Positions 1 through 37,384 of a DNA stretch of 64,000 bases are shown in pieces (within the stretch, counting starts at the first letter, position 1; each line of letters opens with the position of its first letter). Both the position numbers and the translations under genes were made by a program. The stretch is taken from positions 62,001 through 126,000 of the forward strand of contig JAPXFQ010002430.1 in assembly GCA_028564705.1 (NCBI GenBank), given 5' to 3'. The notes below the pieces were generated by a model. It saw only the letters and a list, made by a program, of their open reading frames with translations. It searched no databases and was not told the origin of the DNA. This DNA is from Apricaphanius iberus. Its lineage: Eukaryota; Chordata; Actinopteri; Cyprinodontiformes; Aphaniidae.

Positions 1-93
1 ATTTTTATTATAAAGCTCCAGCTCTTATTCCATTTCTTAATAATTCACATATTATTTTTATTTCGTCCTGTTCACGTCACGGGGGGGGGGGGT

Positions 94-587
94 CTTCCTT
101 GCCTCTGATTGGATAGAAAGTCTCTATCTCTAAGTCTCTGTTTTTTTATCAAGCCCCGTCTGGTTAGCATTTGTACTCTCATTTTATATATTACAGTGTT
201 CAGTGCAAACAGAAACAAATCAAGTAAATTAAAGCAATAAGTGTATTGAGATTTTATTAGTTCACATTTTCATCATAAAACTCTCCAAAATAGCTTTGAT
301 TTAATGGAAAAGTTTACAGCAAAAGATACCAGGTTAATTCCTAGCCCAGAGTCATAATAATTACCAATAAACCAACTTATCACATAGAGCCAGAACATAT
401 TAACAATCAGAGCTGGAAACGTGAATCTAAATATATACACTTATAATAGTTATGTTTTTGTTCTGTTGGTGGAAGGACTAATAATTCAAAAATTACCCCC
501 ACCACCCCTGGCCCCCCCCCGCCATCTTATTGCTGTGACGCTTTTAATTCGCTGGAGAGACTTTCTATCCAATCAGAGGCGAGGAAG
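94..587. repeat. Inverted repeat pair flanking AT-rich sequence
   Basis: Positions 94-125 are the near-perfect reverse complement of 556-587 (core CCTCTGATTGGATAGAAAG, one mismatch in about 32). The right arm carries a CCAAT box just upstream of the brd3os promoter. The 430 bp between the arms is AT-rich and holds no gene. This could be a small non-autonomous DNA element or an inverted duplication of a promoter fragment; no target-site duplication was clear. Confidence 0.6.
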
Positions 588-699
588 GCGAGCGGGGCCG
601 CTTCAGCGGAACCTTTCTCCTCGTCCTCCGTTGCTACCCGGAACATAAAGCGGACGGGCGGTTGCTATGGGCAGCAGACGCCGTGAAGCGGCTCGGTGT

Positions 700-857
700 T
701 CATCGGCAGGAGAAACGTCATTAAACGTCACCGTTCGGGCTCTGACGGCTCCCTCTTCGGCGTAGTTACGTCAGCGAAGCTGTGACGTAAGCCGTGACGT
801 CGTGCATAATAAGGAGGATCAGCCGTTAAAGCGTGAAGCGGCAGGGAGGAGCTACAG
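700..857 (+). promoter_or_regulatory. brd3os: brd3os promoter and non-coding exon 1 with CRE cluster
   Basis: A CpG-rich stretch carries three CRE/ATF-like octamers within 37 bp: TTACGTCA at 766-773, TGACGTAA at 783-790 and TGACGTCG at 795-802, with further ACGTCA half-sites near 715-730. Exon 1 ends at 857 in a strong donor (CAG|GTGAGT), and a 75-bp intron ends in CCCCCTGCAG at 932. The transcription start is not fixed by sequence. CREB/ATF control is inferred. Confidence 0.6.
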
Positions 858-995
858 GTGAGTCCGAACCGCTCAGGTCCAGTTCCAGTCTGGATCGGAA
901 CCCTAATAAAGCTCCCTCTGCTCCCCCTGCAGGCTGTCGGACCTGGCGGGTCGGAACCGAGCCGGTCCGGTCCAGAAGTCTCCCCTCGTCATGTC

Positions 996-1289
996 ATGTC
1001 GGACCGTGACCCAGTTGTAGAGGAACCGGGTTCTGCTGGTACTTCGGCCCGGCCCGCTCTGGCAGCCAAGGCCCTTTCGGAACCGTTCGGGCGGCTCCGG
1101 TACCGGGACACCTCCCTGCTGATCTGGCAGCAGCAGCAGATGGAGGTTCGGGCCGGACCGCCCACCACCTACCTGAACCGGAGTCAGTCCGCTTGGTACA
1201 GCAGCTACGGGAACCAGGCGGTACTGATCCGGAACCGGAGGGGCCAGCCGGGTTCTGAAGGCCAGTCCAGGATCTGCAGCGTCATGTAG
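996..1289 (+). CDS. brd3os: BRD3OS-like microprotein with C-terminal CaaX box
   Basis: Coding exon 2 starts after the acceptor at 931-932 and encodes 97 residues. The core matches what I recall of human BRD3OS (formerly LINC00094): AEKALSE-like, then RYRDTSLLIWQQQQ, then TYLxRSxSxWYSxYGNxA. The protein ends in CSVM (human CTIM), a CaaX-type prenylation signal. The N-terminus is about 13 residues longer than the human one. An overlapping out-of-frame ATG at 991 gives a nine-codon upstream frame (991-1020). Starting at 858 is excluded because 858-932 is an intron. It is convergent with brd3, as in human. Cellular role is not known to me; membrane anchoring by prenylation is inferred. Confidence 0.88.
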   Translation: MSDRDPVVEEPGSAGTSARPALAAKALSEPFGRLRYRDTSLLIWQQQQMEVRAGPPTTYLNRSQSAWYSSYGNQAVLIRNRRGQPGSEGQSRICSVM

Positions 1290-1507
1290 ACCAGAACCGG
1301 GCCCGGTTCGGCCCCATACCCACCAGAATCCAGAGCTTACGGACTGTTCTGGTTAGTCAGGTCCAGTAGAACCTGCTGCTGTACCAGAATGACCCAGCTT
1401 CAGGGTTCTGTGGGTCCATTTGGAGGTCTGAGCTCATATTTATGAAAATGGACTGGTTCTGGAGTCTGAATCCGACCAGAACCTCCTTCAGAACCAACCA
1501 GCTGATT

Positions 1508-1513
1508 AATAAA
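1508..1513 (+). terminator. brd3os: Candidate brd3os poly(A) signal
   Basis: AATAAA lies about 220 bp after the brd3os stop codon and is followed by T-rich sequence. It is the first canonical signal downstream. Beyond it, 1,530-2,000 shows no gene or recognisable repeat. Confidence 0.55.
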
Positions 1514-2002
1514 TCTGTTACATCATTACTTGGTGTCGTTTTTCTTTCTGAAACCAGAACCAATCTGGACCCAACGAGCCGCACCAGAACCTCCCTCAGG
1601 CAGAGGACACGTGTCCTGGAGAAGACGCTGCTCGCTCAGAGGGCTGGAAGACGTTCATGGAAAGTTGAGAGGAAGGAAAAACTGCAGCGTTTGGTGAATC
1701 TGTGGCTGCTTTACCAGGACGGTCTGCAGTCAGAACCTCTGGATCAACTACAATCAGACGGGTCCAGAAAACAGACGGAGAGCCAGAACTGGACGGCTAC
1801 TTAGTGGTACTTCCACTTTGGACCTCCTAGACTCTAGAGGACCAGAACCCAGAAGGGTCCAATGATGACCTTGGGTCCCATGTACTGGTTCATGCTTAGA
1901 ACTTTCTGTCTTTTCCTGTTTACATAAAGTACTGCAGTAATTTGCTCATGTTTCTCTGTCACACATTTAGTGATAAAACCTTTATGGTTCTGATCAATAA
2001 TA

Positions 2003-2990
2003 GATGCTGAAAGCTTAACTGCAGCCTTTAATATTATCTTAGACTCAATTGGCTTTACTCAGAAAGTGAAGGGACCCACACACTCTGGTCGGCACACTTT
2101 AGACGTTGTACTGACATACGGCATTGAGTGTGATGAACTAATAGTCCTCCCACATAACCCAGTCCTATCTGACCATTTTTTGATAACCTTTGAATTTACT
2201 TTACTCAACGTTCCCAAATCTGAAAGAACATTTCATTACAGTAGAACTTTATCAGACAATCTGTAACAAGTTTTAAAGAATCTGTTCCATTCTTGTTTCC
2301 GTATGTGTCTCAGAATACCACAGTGGATGGCAGTAATTCCAACTCTAACCCTTCAGATATTGATGGTCTGGTTCAAAGTATTACTTCCTCACTGCGTTTG
2401 GCACTAGACAGTGTAGCCCCCTTAAAACAGAAGGTAATCAGCCATAGGAGGCTGGCTCCCTGGTTTAGTGCAGAGTTACGTACTTTAAAGCAGAATACTA
2501 GGAAACTGGAGAGAAAATGGCGCTCTACACACTTAAATGATTTCTGTCTAACCTGGAAAAATAGTTACCACTTTATAAAAACGCCCTTCAACAAACTAGA
2601 ACAGCATATTTCTCATCATTAATAGAGGTAAATAAAAACAATCCTAGGTTTCTTTTTAGTACAGTTACCAAACTTACACAGAGTCATAGCTCTGTTGAGC
2701 CAACTATTCTCCTCTCAGTAGTGATGAATTTATGGGATTCTTAATAAGTAAAATAAAATCTATTAAAAATAAAATCACTGGCATTCTCCCAAACATGACT
2801 AACTCTCTCTCAGTAACTGAGGCGGTATCAGAGAGAACTGTAGAAACATGTTTATGTCTGTACCTTTTTGGAGGAAAATTTCTCAAAAAAGATCTCAATG
2901 AGCTTTTTGTCAAATGCGAGTCTATGGCTGATTCTCCAGTTTTTTTTCTCAGCAATAAAGGAACAAAATCATCAGACTTCTTTTGAGATT
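2003..2990 (+). mobile_element. Degenerate LINE fragment (L2/Rex1-like)
   Basis: Broken frames read like the end of a LINE apurinic endonuclease and the linker before reverse transcriptase: GPTHSGRHTLDVVLTYG followed by LSDHF near 2066-2190, then LALDSVAPLKQK, then APWFSAELRTLKQNTRKLER near 2400-2510. Several stops and frame changes make it dead. No reverse transcriptase motif follows, so it is truncated at both ends. The clade is a guess from motif style. Confidence 0.7.
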
Positions 2991-3344
2991 TAAAACAATA
3001 GTTAGGAAATAAAGGGAGCAGTAAAACATCAGCACAGGCCACCACTGGAGAATTTAGCGATCCGGGTTGTTCTTTGGTAAATGCCAAACGTCCTGCAGGA
3101 TGTTGGGCTGTAAACACAACCTCCACCTGTGGGTGGGGGGGGACCTCCTACCTCCTGATGGAGCAGACACATCTGTAGCTGTGCTCCTCCTGTTCCTCCT
3201 TACACAGAGGTGGAGGTAGCGCCTCCACCATCTGGACGCTACGCTGAGACACAGCAAACCCTTCTAGCCCCTCCTTGGATGAGCTGCACCACCTGCGATG
3301 GAACCTGCAGGGGGCGTGGCCAGCCGTCAGCCAATGAGAGTCGA

Positions 3345-4723
3345 GTCTGTTGGTCAGTTTATGTATTTATTTATGAAAACAAATGAAGTCAGAAAATAAG
3401 GATCCCGTTTGAGTAATAACACCAAATAATCCACTTGATGGTTTTAGTCGGTTCGTCCTCTGCGCTTTGTTTCCATCCGACCCGGTTCTGGTCTCCGTCC
3501 GACCCGGTTCTGGTGTCCATCTATCACACAGCTACTTACAGCTACTATACAGTGCTCAAACATAGAGAAGAAACGTACGGTCGGAGTGCATGCAGATACA
3601 TAAAATCACTTTTTTCCTTTTTCTTATAAAATACAAAATTTAACTATCAGCATCGAAGCTCCACCATCAACTAAAAACAAACAGGAGGGTTACTGTGGCA
3701 ACGGGCTGTCACAACCGCCTCTGATCCGTCTCCATGACGACCCCACACGCCCAGGAAGGCTGTGAACTTTGGTTCAATATAAAAAAAAAAAAAGTAAAAA
3801 CAATAAAAATACTTTAATTCAAACAGGAGACGAGTTAAACTAAACTGTCTGCGTCGCAGGGGGCGGAGCCAAGACTGCAGCCAATCAGAGGGCTTCTGTA
3901 AAGGGCAGAGTAAGCCACGCCCAGCTCCCTCCTCATTGGCTGATTTCTACATGATTAGTTCTGTCACATGATCAGCAGGTGGCGCCGTTTCTCCCTCAGA
4001 CCAACACGGGTCTAGACGTCCGTTTCTACCCGCTGGTACCAGAACCAGAACCTCCAGCCTGCTGGTACTGGAGCGCCCCCTTCTGTCTGATCCAGCAAAC
4101 ACCAGAAAGCTCCTCAGGTCGGATCAGAACCCAGAGGAAACTTAGCAGAACCGTTTTAAAGTCTTACAGTTCCTATCTGTGGGCTGGACCAGGACCTGGA
4201 CCAGGACCGGTCGGTTCTGGGTCAGAGTTCGGACAGGACATCTTTACATGGAGAACTCCAGAAGACACAAACGGGTTCAGAACAAAGGAAATGTAGTGTT
4301 GGGAGAAGCAGCCGGGTTGCCATGACGACGGACCCGCCCCCGGTTCTGGTGGATGGCCCGACTGTCTGGATCCTGGGTCTGTCGCCTCTTCCCTCTGATC
4401 GTCCAATGAGAGCTGCAGTGAGCCGGTAGCCCCGCCCACACATCCAGCTTCGCCCCGGCTCCCACGGATGATTCTGGAATGTGTTCAGAGGTCAGGGGTC
4501 GTCACGGAGGAAGAGGAGGAGGAGGCGGAGCTCAGACGGCCCCGCCCTTCCTCCTCCTCCTCTTCCTCGTCGTTCTCCAGGAACAAAGGAAAACACTAGG
4601 AGCTAAAAAAACACGTCGGCCTATTTACATACAGCCCCCCCCACATCTGTGTGTGTATGTGTGTGTGTGTGTGTGTGTGCGCGAGAGCAGTCCTGTCTGT
4701 GTGGCCTACATCAGCGCTCGTTT
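3345..4723 (-). other. brd3: brd3 3' untranslated region
   Basis: The sequence between the brd3 stop (4724-4726) and a minus-strand AATAAA at 3366-3371 holds no other gene. It includes a short (GT)n tract near 4650-4680. The 3' end is inferred from the signal. The stretch 3,000-3,340 beyond it shows no recognisable feature. Confidence 0.6.
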
Positions 4724-29856
<25,133 letters not shown>

Positions 29857-30224
29857 GGTGGACGACGGAGACGCAGCAATGCACCGTGGGACGGCAGCGT
29901 CTGGCCTGAAGGTGAAAATCGCTCCTCCTCCAGGTGTGTGTGTGTGAGGTCACACAGGTGTTCAGATCAGGTGCTGCAGGTGAAGCTTCAGCTCAGACGA
30001 TGCCCCAGAGAGACCAGCTCCCATCGCACAACCTGCAACACACACAGCCTGTTAGCCCCGCCCCCTGATGACATCATCAACACATCTCCAGTGCACCGGT
30101 GTCTGTTCAGGATGACCGACAATCAGTGAACGCATCATCCAGAGATGAAGCTGGAACTCAGAACACTGGAACCGGGTCAGAAGGGATCCAACAGAACATC
30201 TTCAGCAGAGATGTTGGACCAACG

Positions 30225-33200
30225 TTGAACCAACTGGAGATGATGGACCAACATGGAACCAAATGGAGATGATGGTCCAACATGGAACCAACTGGAGATG
30301 TTGGAACCAACATGGAACCAACTGGAGATGATGGTCCAACATGGAACCAACTGGAGATGATGGACCAACGTTGAACCAACTGGAGATGTTGGAACCAACA
30401 TGGAACCAACTGAAGATGATGGTCCAACATGGAACCAACTGGAGATGTTGGAACCAAAATGGAACCAAATGGAGATGATGGTCCAACGTTGAACCAACTG
30501 GAGATGATGGTCCAACGTTGAACCAACTGGAGATGATGGTCCAACATGGAACCAACTGGAGATGTTGGAACCAACATGGAATCAACTGGAGATGTTGGAA
30601 CCAACATGGAACCAAATGGAGATGATGGTCCAACGTTGAACCAACTGGAGATGATGGAACCAACATGGAACCAAATGGAGATGATGGAAACAACATGGAA
30701 CCCACTGGAGATGATGGACCAACATGGAACCAAATGGAGATGATGGACCAACATGGAACCAAATGGAGATGATGGACCAACATGGAACCAAATGGAGATG
30801 ATGGACCAACATGGAACCAAATGGAGATGTTGGAAACAACATGGGACCAACTGGAGATGATGGAAACAACTGGAGATGATGGACCAACATGGAACCCACT
30901 GGAGATGATGGACCAACATGGAACCAAATGGAGATGATGGACCAACGTTGAACCAACTGGAGATGATGGACCAACATGGAACCAAATGGAGATGATGGTC
31001 CAACATGGAACCAACTGGAGATGTTGGAACCAACATGGAACCAAATGGAGATGATGGTCCAACATGGAACCAACTGGAGATGTTGGAACCAACATGGAAC
31101 CAACTGGAGATGATGGTCCAACATGGAACCAACTGGAGATGTTGGAACCAACATGGAACCAACTGGAGATGATGGACCAACGTTGAACCAACTGGAGATG
31201 TTGGAACCAACATGGAACCAACTGGAGATGATGGTCCAACATGGAACCAACTGGAGATGTTGGAACCAAAATGGAACCAAATGGAGATGATGGTCCAACG
31301 TTGAACCAACTGGAGATGATGGTCCAACATGGAACCAACTGGAGATGTTGGAACCAACATGGAACCAACTGGAGATGTTGGAACCAAATGGCGATGATGG
31401 TCCAACGTTGAACCAACTGGAGATGATGGAACCAACATGGAACCAAATGGAGATGATGGAAACAACATGGAACCCACTGGAGATGATGGACCAACATGGA
31501 ACCAAATGGAGATGATGGACCAACATGGAACCAAATGGAGATGATGGACCAACATGGAACCAAATGGAGATGATGGACCAACATGGAACCAAATGGAGAT
31601 GTTGGAAACAACATGGGACCAACTGGAGATGATGGAAACAACTGGAGATGATGGAACCAACATGGAACCAAATGGAGATGATGGTCCAACATGGAACCAA
31701 ATGGAGATGTTGGAACCAACATGGAACCAAATGGAGATGATGGAACCAACATGGAACCAAATGGAGATGATGGACCAACATGGAACCAAATGGAGATGAT
31801 GGTCCAACATGGAACCAAATGGAGATGGTGGAATCAACATGGAACCAAATGGAGATGTTGGAATCACATGGAACCAACTATAGATGATGGTCCAACATGG
31901 AACCAACTGAAGATGTTGGAACCAACATGAAACCAACTGGAGATGTTGGAACCAACGTGGAACCAAATGAAGATGTTGGAACCAACGTGGAACCAAATGG
32001 AGATGATGGACCAACGTTGAACCAACTGGAGATGTTGGAACCAACATGGAACCAACTGGAGATGATGGTCCAACATGGAACCAACTGGAGATGTTGGAAC
32101 CAACATGGAACCAAATGGAGATGATGGTCCAACATGGAACCAACTGGAGATGTTGGAACCAACATGGAACCAAATGGAGATGATGGTCCAACATGGAACC
32201 AACTGGAGATGTTGGAATCAACATGGAACCAACTGGAGATGATGGTCCAACATGGAACCAACTGGAGATGTTGGAACCAACATGGAACCAACTGGAGATG
32301 ATGGACCAACATGGAACCAACTGAAGATGTTGGAAACAACATGGGACCAACTGGAGATGATGGAACCAACATGGAACCAACTGGAGATGATGGACCAACA
32401 TGGAACCAAATGGAGATGTTGGACCAACATGGAACCAACTGAAGATGTTGGAAACAACATGGGACCACCTTGAGATGATGGAACCAACATGGAACCAAAT
32501 GGAGATGATGGACCAACATGGAACCAAATGGAGATGTTGGACCAACATGGAACCAAATGGAGATGATGGTCCAACATGGAACCAAATGGAGATGTTGGAA
32601 CCAACATGGAACCAAATGGAGATGTTGGAACCAACATGGAACCAAATGGAGATGATGGAACCAACATGGAACCAAATGGAGATGATGGACCAACATGGAA
32701 CCAAATGGAGATGATGGTCCAACATGGAACCAAATGGAGATGGTGGAATCAACATGGAACCAAATGGAGATGTTGGAATCACATGGAACCAACTATAGAT
32801 GATGGTCCAACATGGAACCAACTGAAGATGTTGGAACCAACATGAAACCAACTGGAGATGTTGGAACCAACATGGAACCAAATGAAGATGTTGGAACCAA
32901 CGTGGAACCAAATGGAGATGATGGAACCAACATGGAACCAACTGGAGATGATGGTCCAACATGGAACCAACTGGAGATGTTGGAACCAACATGGAACCAA
33001 ATGGAGATGATGGTCCAACATGGAACCAACAGGAGATGTTGGAACCAACATGGAACCAAATGGAGATGATGGTCCAACATGGAACCAACTGGAGATGTTG
33101 GAACCAACATGGAACCAACTGGAGATGATGGTCCAACATGGAACCAACTGGAGATGATGGACCAACGTTGAACCAACTGAAGATGTTGGAACCAACATGG

Positions 33201-33652
33201 AACCAACTGGAGATGATGGTCCAACATGGAACCAACTGGAGATGATGGACCAACATGGAACCAAATGGAGATGTTGGAAACAACATGGGACCAACTGGAG
33301 ATGATGGAAACAACATGGGACCAACTGGAGATGATGGACCAACATGGAACCAAATGGAGATGTTGGACCAACATGGAACCAACTGAAGATGTTGGAAACA
33401 ACATGGGACCAACTGGAGATGATGGAACCAATATGGAACCAACATGGAACCCACAGAGATGATGGTCCAACATGGAACCAACTGAGGATTTTGGAACCAA
33501 CGTGAAACCAAATGGAGATGATGGAACCAATATGGAACCAAAATTGAACCAACTAGAGATGATGGTCCAACATGGAACCAAATGGAGATGATGGACCAAA
33601 ATGGAACCAAATGGTGATAATGGTCCAACATGGAACCAACTGCAGATGGACC
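30225..33652. repeat. 3.4-kb minisatellite, 29/30-bp units, brd3 5' intron
   Basis: Units such as GATGTTGGAACCAACATGG + AACCAACTGGA (30 bp) and GATGATGGTCCAACATGG + AACCAACTGGA (29 bp), with AAATGGA and GTTGAACC variants. The 30-bp form includes ATGTTGG-AA-CCAACAT, a near-palindrome. Segments around 30.5-30.9, 31.4-31.9 and 32.2-32.8 kb repeat each other, showing higher-order duplication. Long frames here are repeat artefacts. 33,660-33,960 shows nothing further. Confidence 0.95.
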
Positions 33653-33969
33653 TACTAGAGATGAGTGTCGTCATCAGCCCCTGTGAAAGGTGCTAGAACC
33701 CTCTAGTGTAACCCTTTATCTCTCCCAGGTCATTGAACCAGAACCAGAATTCAGCAATCAATAAGCCATGATTTCAACTGGACCTCCAGAACCAAATCTG
33801 AAACGATGAAGCTTAAGATCCATCAGTAGGATCTGGAAGCAGCTCCTAAACACATGCCTTGCCCAGTTTGCTCTCAACACTAAATCCTTTTCTCGTTTTT
33901 GGAAGAAACCAAGTTGGGTTCTCTAGAAGTTTCAGATGACAACCGAATCAGAGCTTCTAAAAGTAAAAT

Positions 33970-34053
33970 TCAGTTTCAGTTCAGTTTATTTCTATAACGC
34001 CAACAGATGTCATCTGTAGGCCCTTTACAAGAAAAATCATTTCAATACAATTA
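33970..34053. repeat. Interspersed repeat fragment
   Basis: CAGTTTATTTCTATAACGCC and GGCCCTTTACAAGAAAAATC resemble a common teleost dispersed repeat with a GCGCC/GCACTTTACAAGAAA signature. It is split by the adjacent MITE and resumes after 34,597. Confidence 0.4.
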
Positions 34054-34594
34054 AGCTTGGTTCATGCTTGATGCATCCGCCTGGTCCGCACGGCTCCACG
34101 CGGCCAAATGACGTCATTACAGCAACCACGCCTCTCTGCGCGGCCACCGCGGAGACCCACATTTCAGCACCGCGCACCTAGGATATTTTGTAACAATGCG
34201 GACGGTCCCGCGCGGAAAAACATGGGGGAGGTTCGTAAATACAGACATTTTTATGATTCGGCCGATAGAGATCACTGTGATCAACCATGTTTTAATGGAC
34301 GAGAGGACAGTCTCCTTTTCCTCCTTTTTTCCTAAGTAAACAGCATAAAACTTCTGCTTTGTTTGAGCTCACAGGTGTCGCCGTCTTGTAAACAACAGTG
34401 ATTACTACTTCTACTATGGTGTAGTGTTTTATGCATGCCGTAGAGCCCTACGCCGCCCCCTACAGTTTTTGAGAATATTGGTTCTCAGGAGGGACAAGCC
34501 GCAGAAAGTATAAATGCTGCTAGAAGGCGTCTCAGCCGGTTCCGCACGTCTCATTTCCACACGGAACGTTCATGCGTCAAGTATAAACCAAGCT
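34054..34594. mobile_element. Harbinger-type MITE with TTA duplication
   Basis: Terminal inverted repeats AGCTTGGTTCATGCTTGATG (left) and AGCTTGGTTTATACTTGACG (complement of right end) are flanked by TTA at 34051-34053 and 34595-34597, the PIF/Harbinger signature. The 541-bp, GC-rich interior has no transposase. It lies in the brd3 5' UTR intron. Confidence 0.85.
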
Positions 34595-34627
34595 TTATAC
34601 AAACATAGACGACAAGAATCATTCATT

Positions 34628-35514
34628 CCACCGGACCCCCAGGTACCGGTCTACAGTCATACCTGATCCCCAGGTACCGGTCTACAGTCATACCGGACCC
34701 TCAGGTACCGGTCTACAGTCATACCGGACCCTCAGGTACCGGTCTACAGTCATACCGGACCCTCAGGTACCAGTCTACAGTCAAACCGGACCCTCAGGTA
34801 CCGGTCTACAGTCAAACCGGACCCCCAGGTACCGGTCTACAGTCAAACCGGACCCCCAGGTACCGGTCTACAGTCAAACCGGACCCCCAGGTACCGGTCT
34901 GCAGTCATACCGGACCCTCAGGTACCGGTCTGCAGTCAAACCGGACCCCCAGGTACCGGTCTACAGTCATACCGGACCCTCAGGTACCGGTCTACAGTCA
35001 AACCGGACCCTCAGGCACCGGTCTACATTCAAACCGGACCCTCAGGTACCGGTCTACAGTCATACCGGAGCCTCAGGTACCGGTCTACAGTCAAACCGGA
35101 CCCTCAGGCACCGGTCTACAGTCATACCGGACCCTCAGGTACCGGTCTACAGTCAAACCGGACCCTCAGGCACCGGTCTACATTCAAACCGGACCCTCAG
35201 GCACCGGTCTACAGTCATACCGGACCCTCAGGTACCGGTCTACAGTCAAACCGGACCCCCAGGTACCGGTCTACAGTCAAACCGGACCCCCAGGCACCGG
35301 TCTACAGTCAAACCGGACCCCCAGGTACCGGTCTACAGTCAAACCGGACCCCCAGGTACCGGTCTACAGTCATACCGGACCCCCAGGTACCGGTCTACAG
35401 TCATACCGGACCCCCAGTTACCGGTCTACAGTCAAACCGGACCCCCAGGTACCGGTCTACAGTCAAACCGGACCCCCAGGTACCGGTCTACAGTCAAACC
35501 GGACCCTCTAGTAC
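34628..35514. repeat. 31-bp minisatellite, about 28 units
   Basis: Consensus ACCGGACCCTCAGGTACC + GGTCTACAGTCAT, 31 bp, with C/T and A/T variants at fixed sites. Each unit contains the palindromes GGTACC and ACCGGT. It ends next to the CpG-rich brd3 promoter/exon 1 region. Confidence 0.95.
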
Positions 35515-35519
35515 TAGTC

Positions 35520-36400
35520 CAGGGTCATGCCGGGTCCCAGATACCGGTTCGGGGTGTCCCGGGAGTCCAGCTGCCTGCATGCTTCTGCCGTTATCCGGCT
35601 AGTGATCGAGCTAACAGTTAGCACCCATTTTTGCACCGCAGACATCCACCCCAACAGCAGCTCCACTCGCCCGTTTTCATTCGGCTCTGCTGATGTTCTG
35701 CTAACTAAAGCCTCTGGTATTGCATTGGGTGCGGCTGGGGTCCGGTTCTGCTCGTTATTTGGACCGAAACATCTTCCTACCGAGCCAGAAAAGATGGCGG
35801 GCAAGCCTCGGCTAATGGCTTGCTGTTAGCAGACCGAGCTGTGCTCCTTCATGGGGAGCCGCAGACTGGCCCATAGGGAGGTGGACAAACTCGCATCATG
35901 TGTGGGAGAAAACACCGGGACTCTTTATGGGTTAAGGAGGTTTTTGGGAGCGGGCTTTTCGGTTCAAAGCTCGAATATTTGCGGATGCTCCCGCTCCGTG
36001 TTGCTAACCTGTTAGCATGCTAGTCTGTTAGCTGAGCTTTGTCTGAAGGCGCCGAACGGCCAGCAGCCTCCGAACCGCGGCCCGAACCATCCGCATATCC
36101 CGCCCCCTAATCCCGGCACCACAACCCTTAAAGCCGTGTTTACTTTGTATTTACGGTGCTCCGGTGGTCCAGCGGCGGATCCAGAAGCTTCTCTGCGGGG
36201 ATTTTATTTAACAGCCAGGTAGCATAATAGATGACTTATCAGCTGTCTACACTGTGCGCATGCGCTGTACCAATTCACGTCATACGTGTTGTTGTGAGTT
36301 GATTGGCTGGTAGCATGAAAGAGACGCTGTGATTGGCTTTGACGTTTCATATTTTAGATATTTGTTGCTATGGTTATGATTGGTCAATAAACTGTCTGAC
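35520..36400 (-). promoter_or_regulatory. brd3: brd3 CpG-rich promoter and non-coding first exon
   Basis: A CpG-rich block upstream (minus sense) of the brd3 start exon. It holds TGCGCATGCGC, an NRF1-type site, at 36,255-36,265; a CACGTCAT element near 36,277; inverted CCAAT boxes (GATTGG) at 36,301, 36,331 and 36,378; and AAGATGGCGG (YY1-like) near 35,790. Transcription probably starts near 36.2 kb. The exon 1 donor could not be fixed; AACAG|GTTAGC near 36,008 is one option. Confidence 0.6.
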
Positions 36401-36419
36401 GTGTTGTGGTTGGCTGATT

Positions 36420-37380
36420 ATATATGTGGGGTGTCGTGGTTGGCTGGTTGCACACACATGTTTTACGTTGGCGCCGTGACCCAAACTACGTTTCCCAGCA
36501 TGCAACGGCAGCACTGGGGATCCCGGGCTTCTCCGTTTCAGATTCATTTAATCAATGCTGGTTTGTTTTGAGCCCATCACAGAGACTAAAAATGCAAAGT
36601 ATGAGTAATAATAAGATCAAAAAAATCAATTAATCACTAAAAGCAGTTCTTATTCATATATTTTACTTGCAACAGCCGGGTTCATTATGCCATGAACACA
36701 TTTAATAAATAAAACTAATAATAAAAATGTTAGGTTTTAAAACGTTGAACGCCGTTTTGGTCATCTTCATCGATGGGAATAAAATGAAATACCTGCAAGT
36801 ATCAAAGTTTATAACCAAAAGTTTTAGTGTTTTTCAGTCCAGTCAAACAGCTCCTGAACTCAAGGAATGAGTCAGACTCCTCAGCTAGCAGGTATCTGGC
36901 GCTGCTGGAGAAGAAATACAGGTACATGGCAACAAACAGGTGACTGCATCAGAGCCAGGCTATGGTAGCTGCTCATTATTTGGTTGATCTACTGGTTCTG
37001 GGGCTTTCGCAACAATCTAAGCACTGCAATCACCTCCACAGCTTGACATGATGTAGACAGACTCTAGAGTCTAGACACACGTGGACAGTTGCTGTCTTGT
37101 TTGAAGACAGTATTTGGCCTCCATGACAGCTGTATGACAGTCTCCTCATCACAACCTAAAAGCTTAATATCCAGGCGGCACAGATGATATTCCTTAGTAA
37201 CACTTCCTGGATGACACCATCAGTTGTTGCTCTGCTAATCCACCTCATTTGGTTTTTGCCGCTCCTCTTTAATTCTCTGGCCATATGGCAGAGAGATGTT
37301 GGAGTAGGGGAGATGGTCGTTGCCTGTTATGATTGTTGGCAGAGGTGGTTTGAACTTCCTCCTTCTGCAACAGCGTCCTC
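36420..37380. other. Intergenic, no gene seen
   Basis: Between the brd3 promoter and a LINE fragment. Short frames only; no recognisable protein, RNA or repeat ends. Confidence 0.5.
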
Positions 37381-37384
37381 ACAG

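Noticed and set aside
858..995. brd3os start at the first in-frame ATG (858)
   Set aside because: 858 falls on the G of a GTGAGT donor and 858-932 is an intron; the conserved protein starts at 996.
1442..1804. 120-codon frame on plus and its overlapping minus frame
   Set aside because: No family resemblance, low complexity, lies in the brd3os 3' region.
30158..33674. Frames of 1,157 and 538 codons on the minus strand
   Set aside because: Minisatellite translation (SSPVGSMLV-type repeats) inside an intron; several equivalent frames exist.
34628..35514. Possible CRISPR-like direct repeats (also 41,720-44,028)
   Set aside because: The 31-bp units are head-to-tail with no spacers, and the genome is vertebrate.
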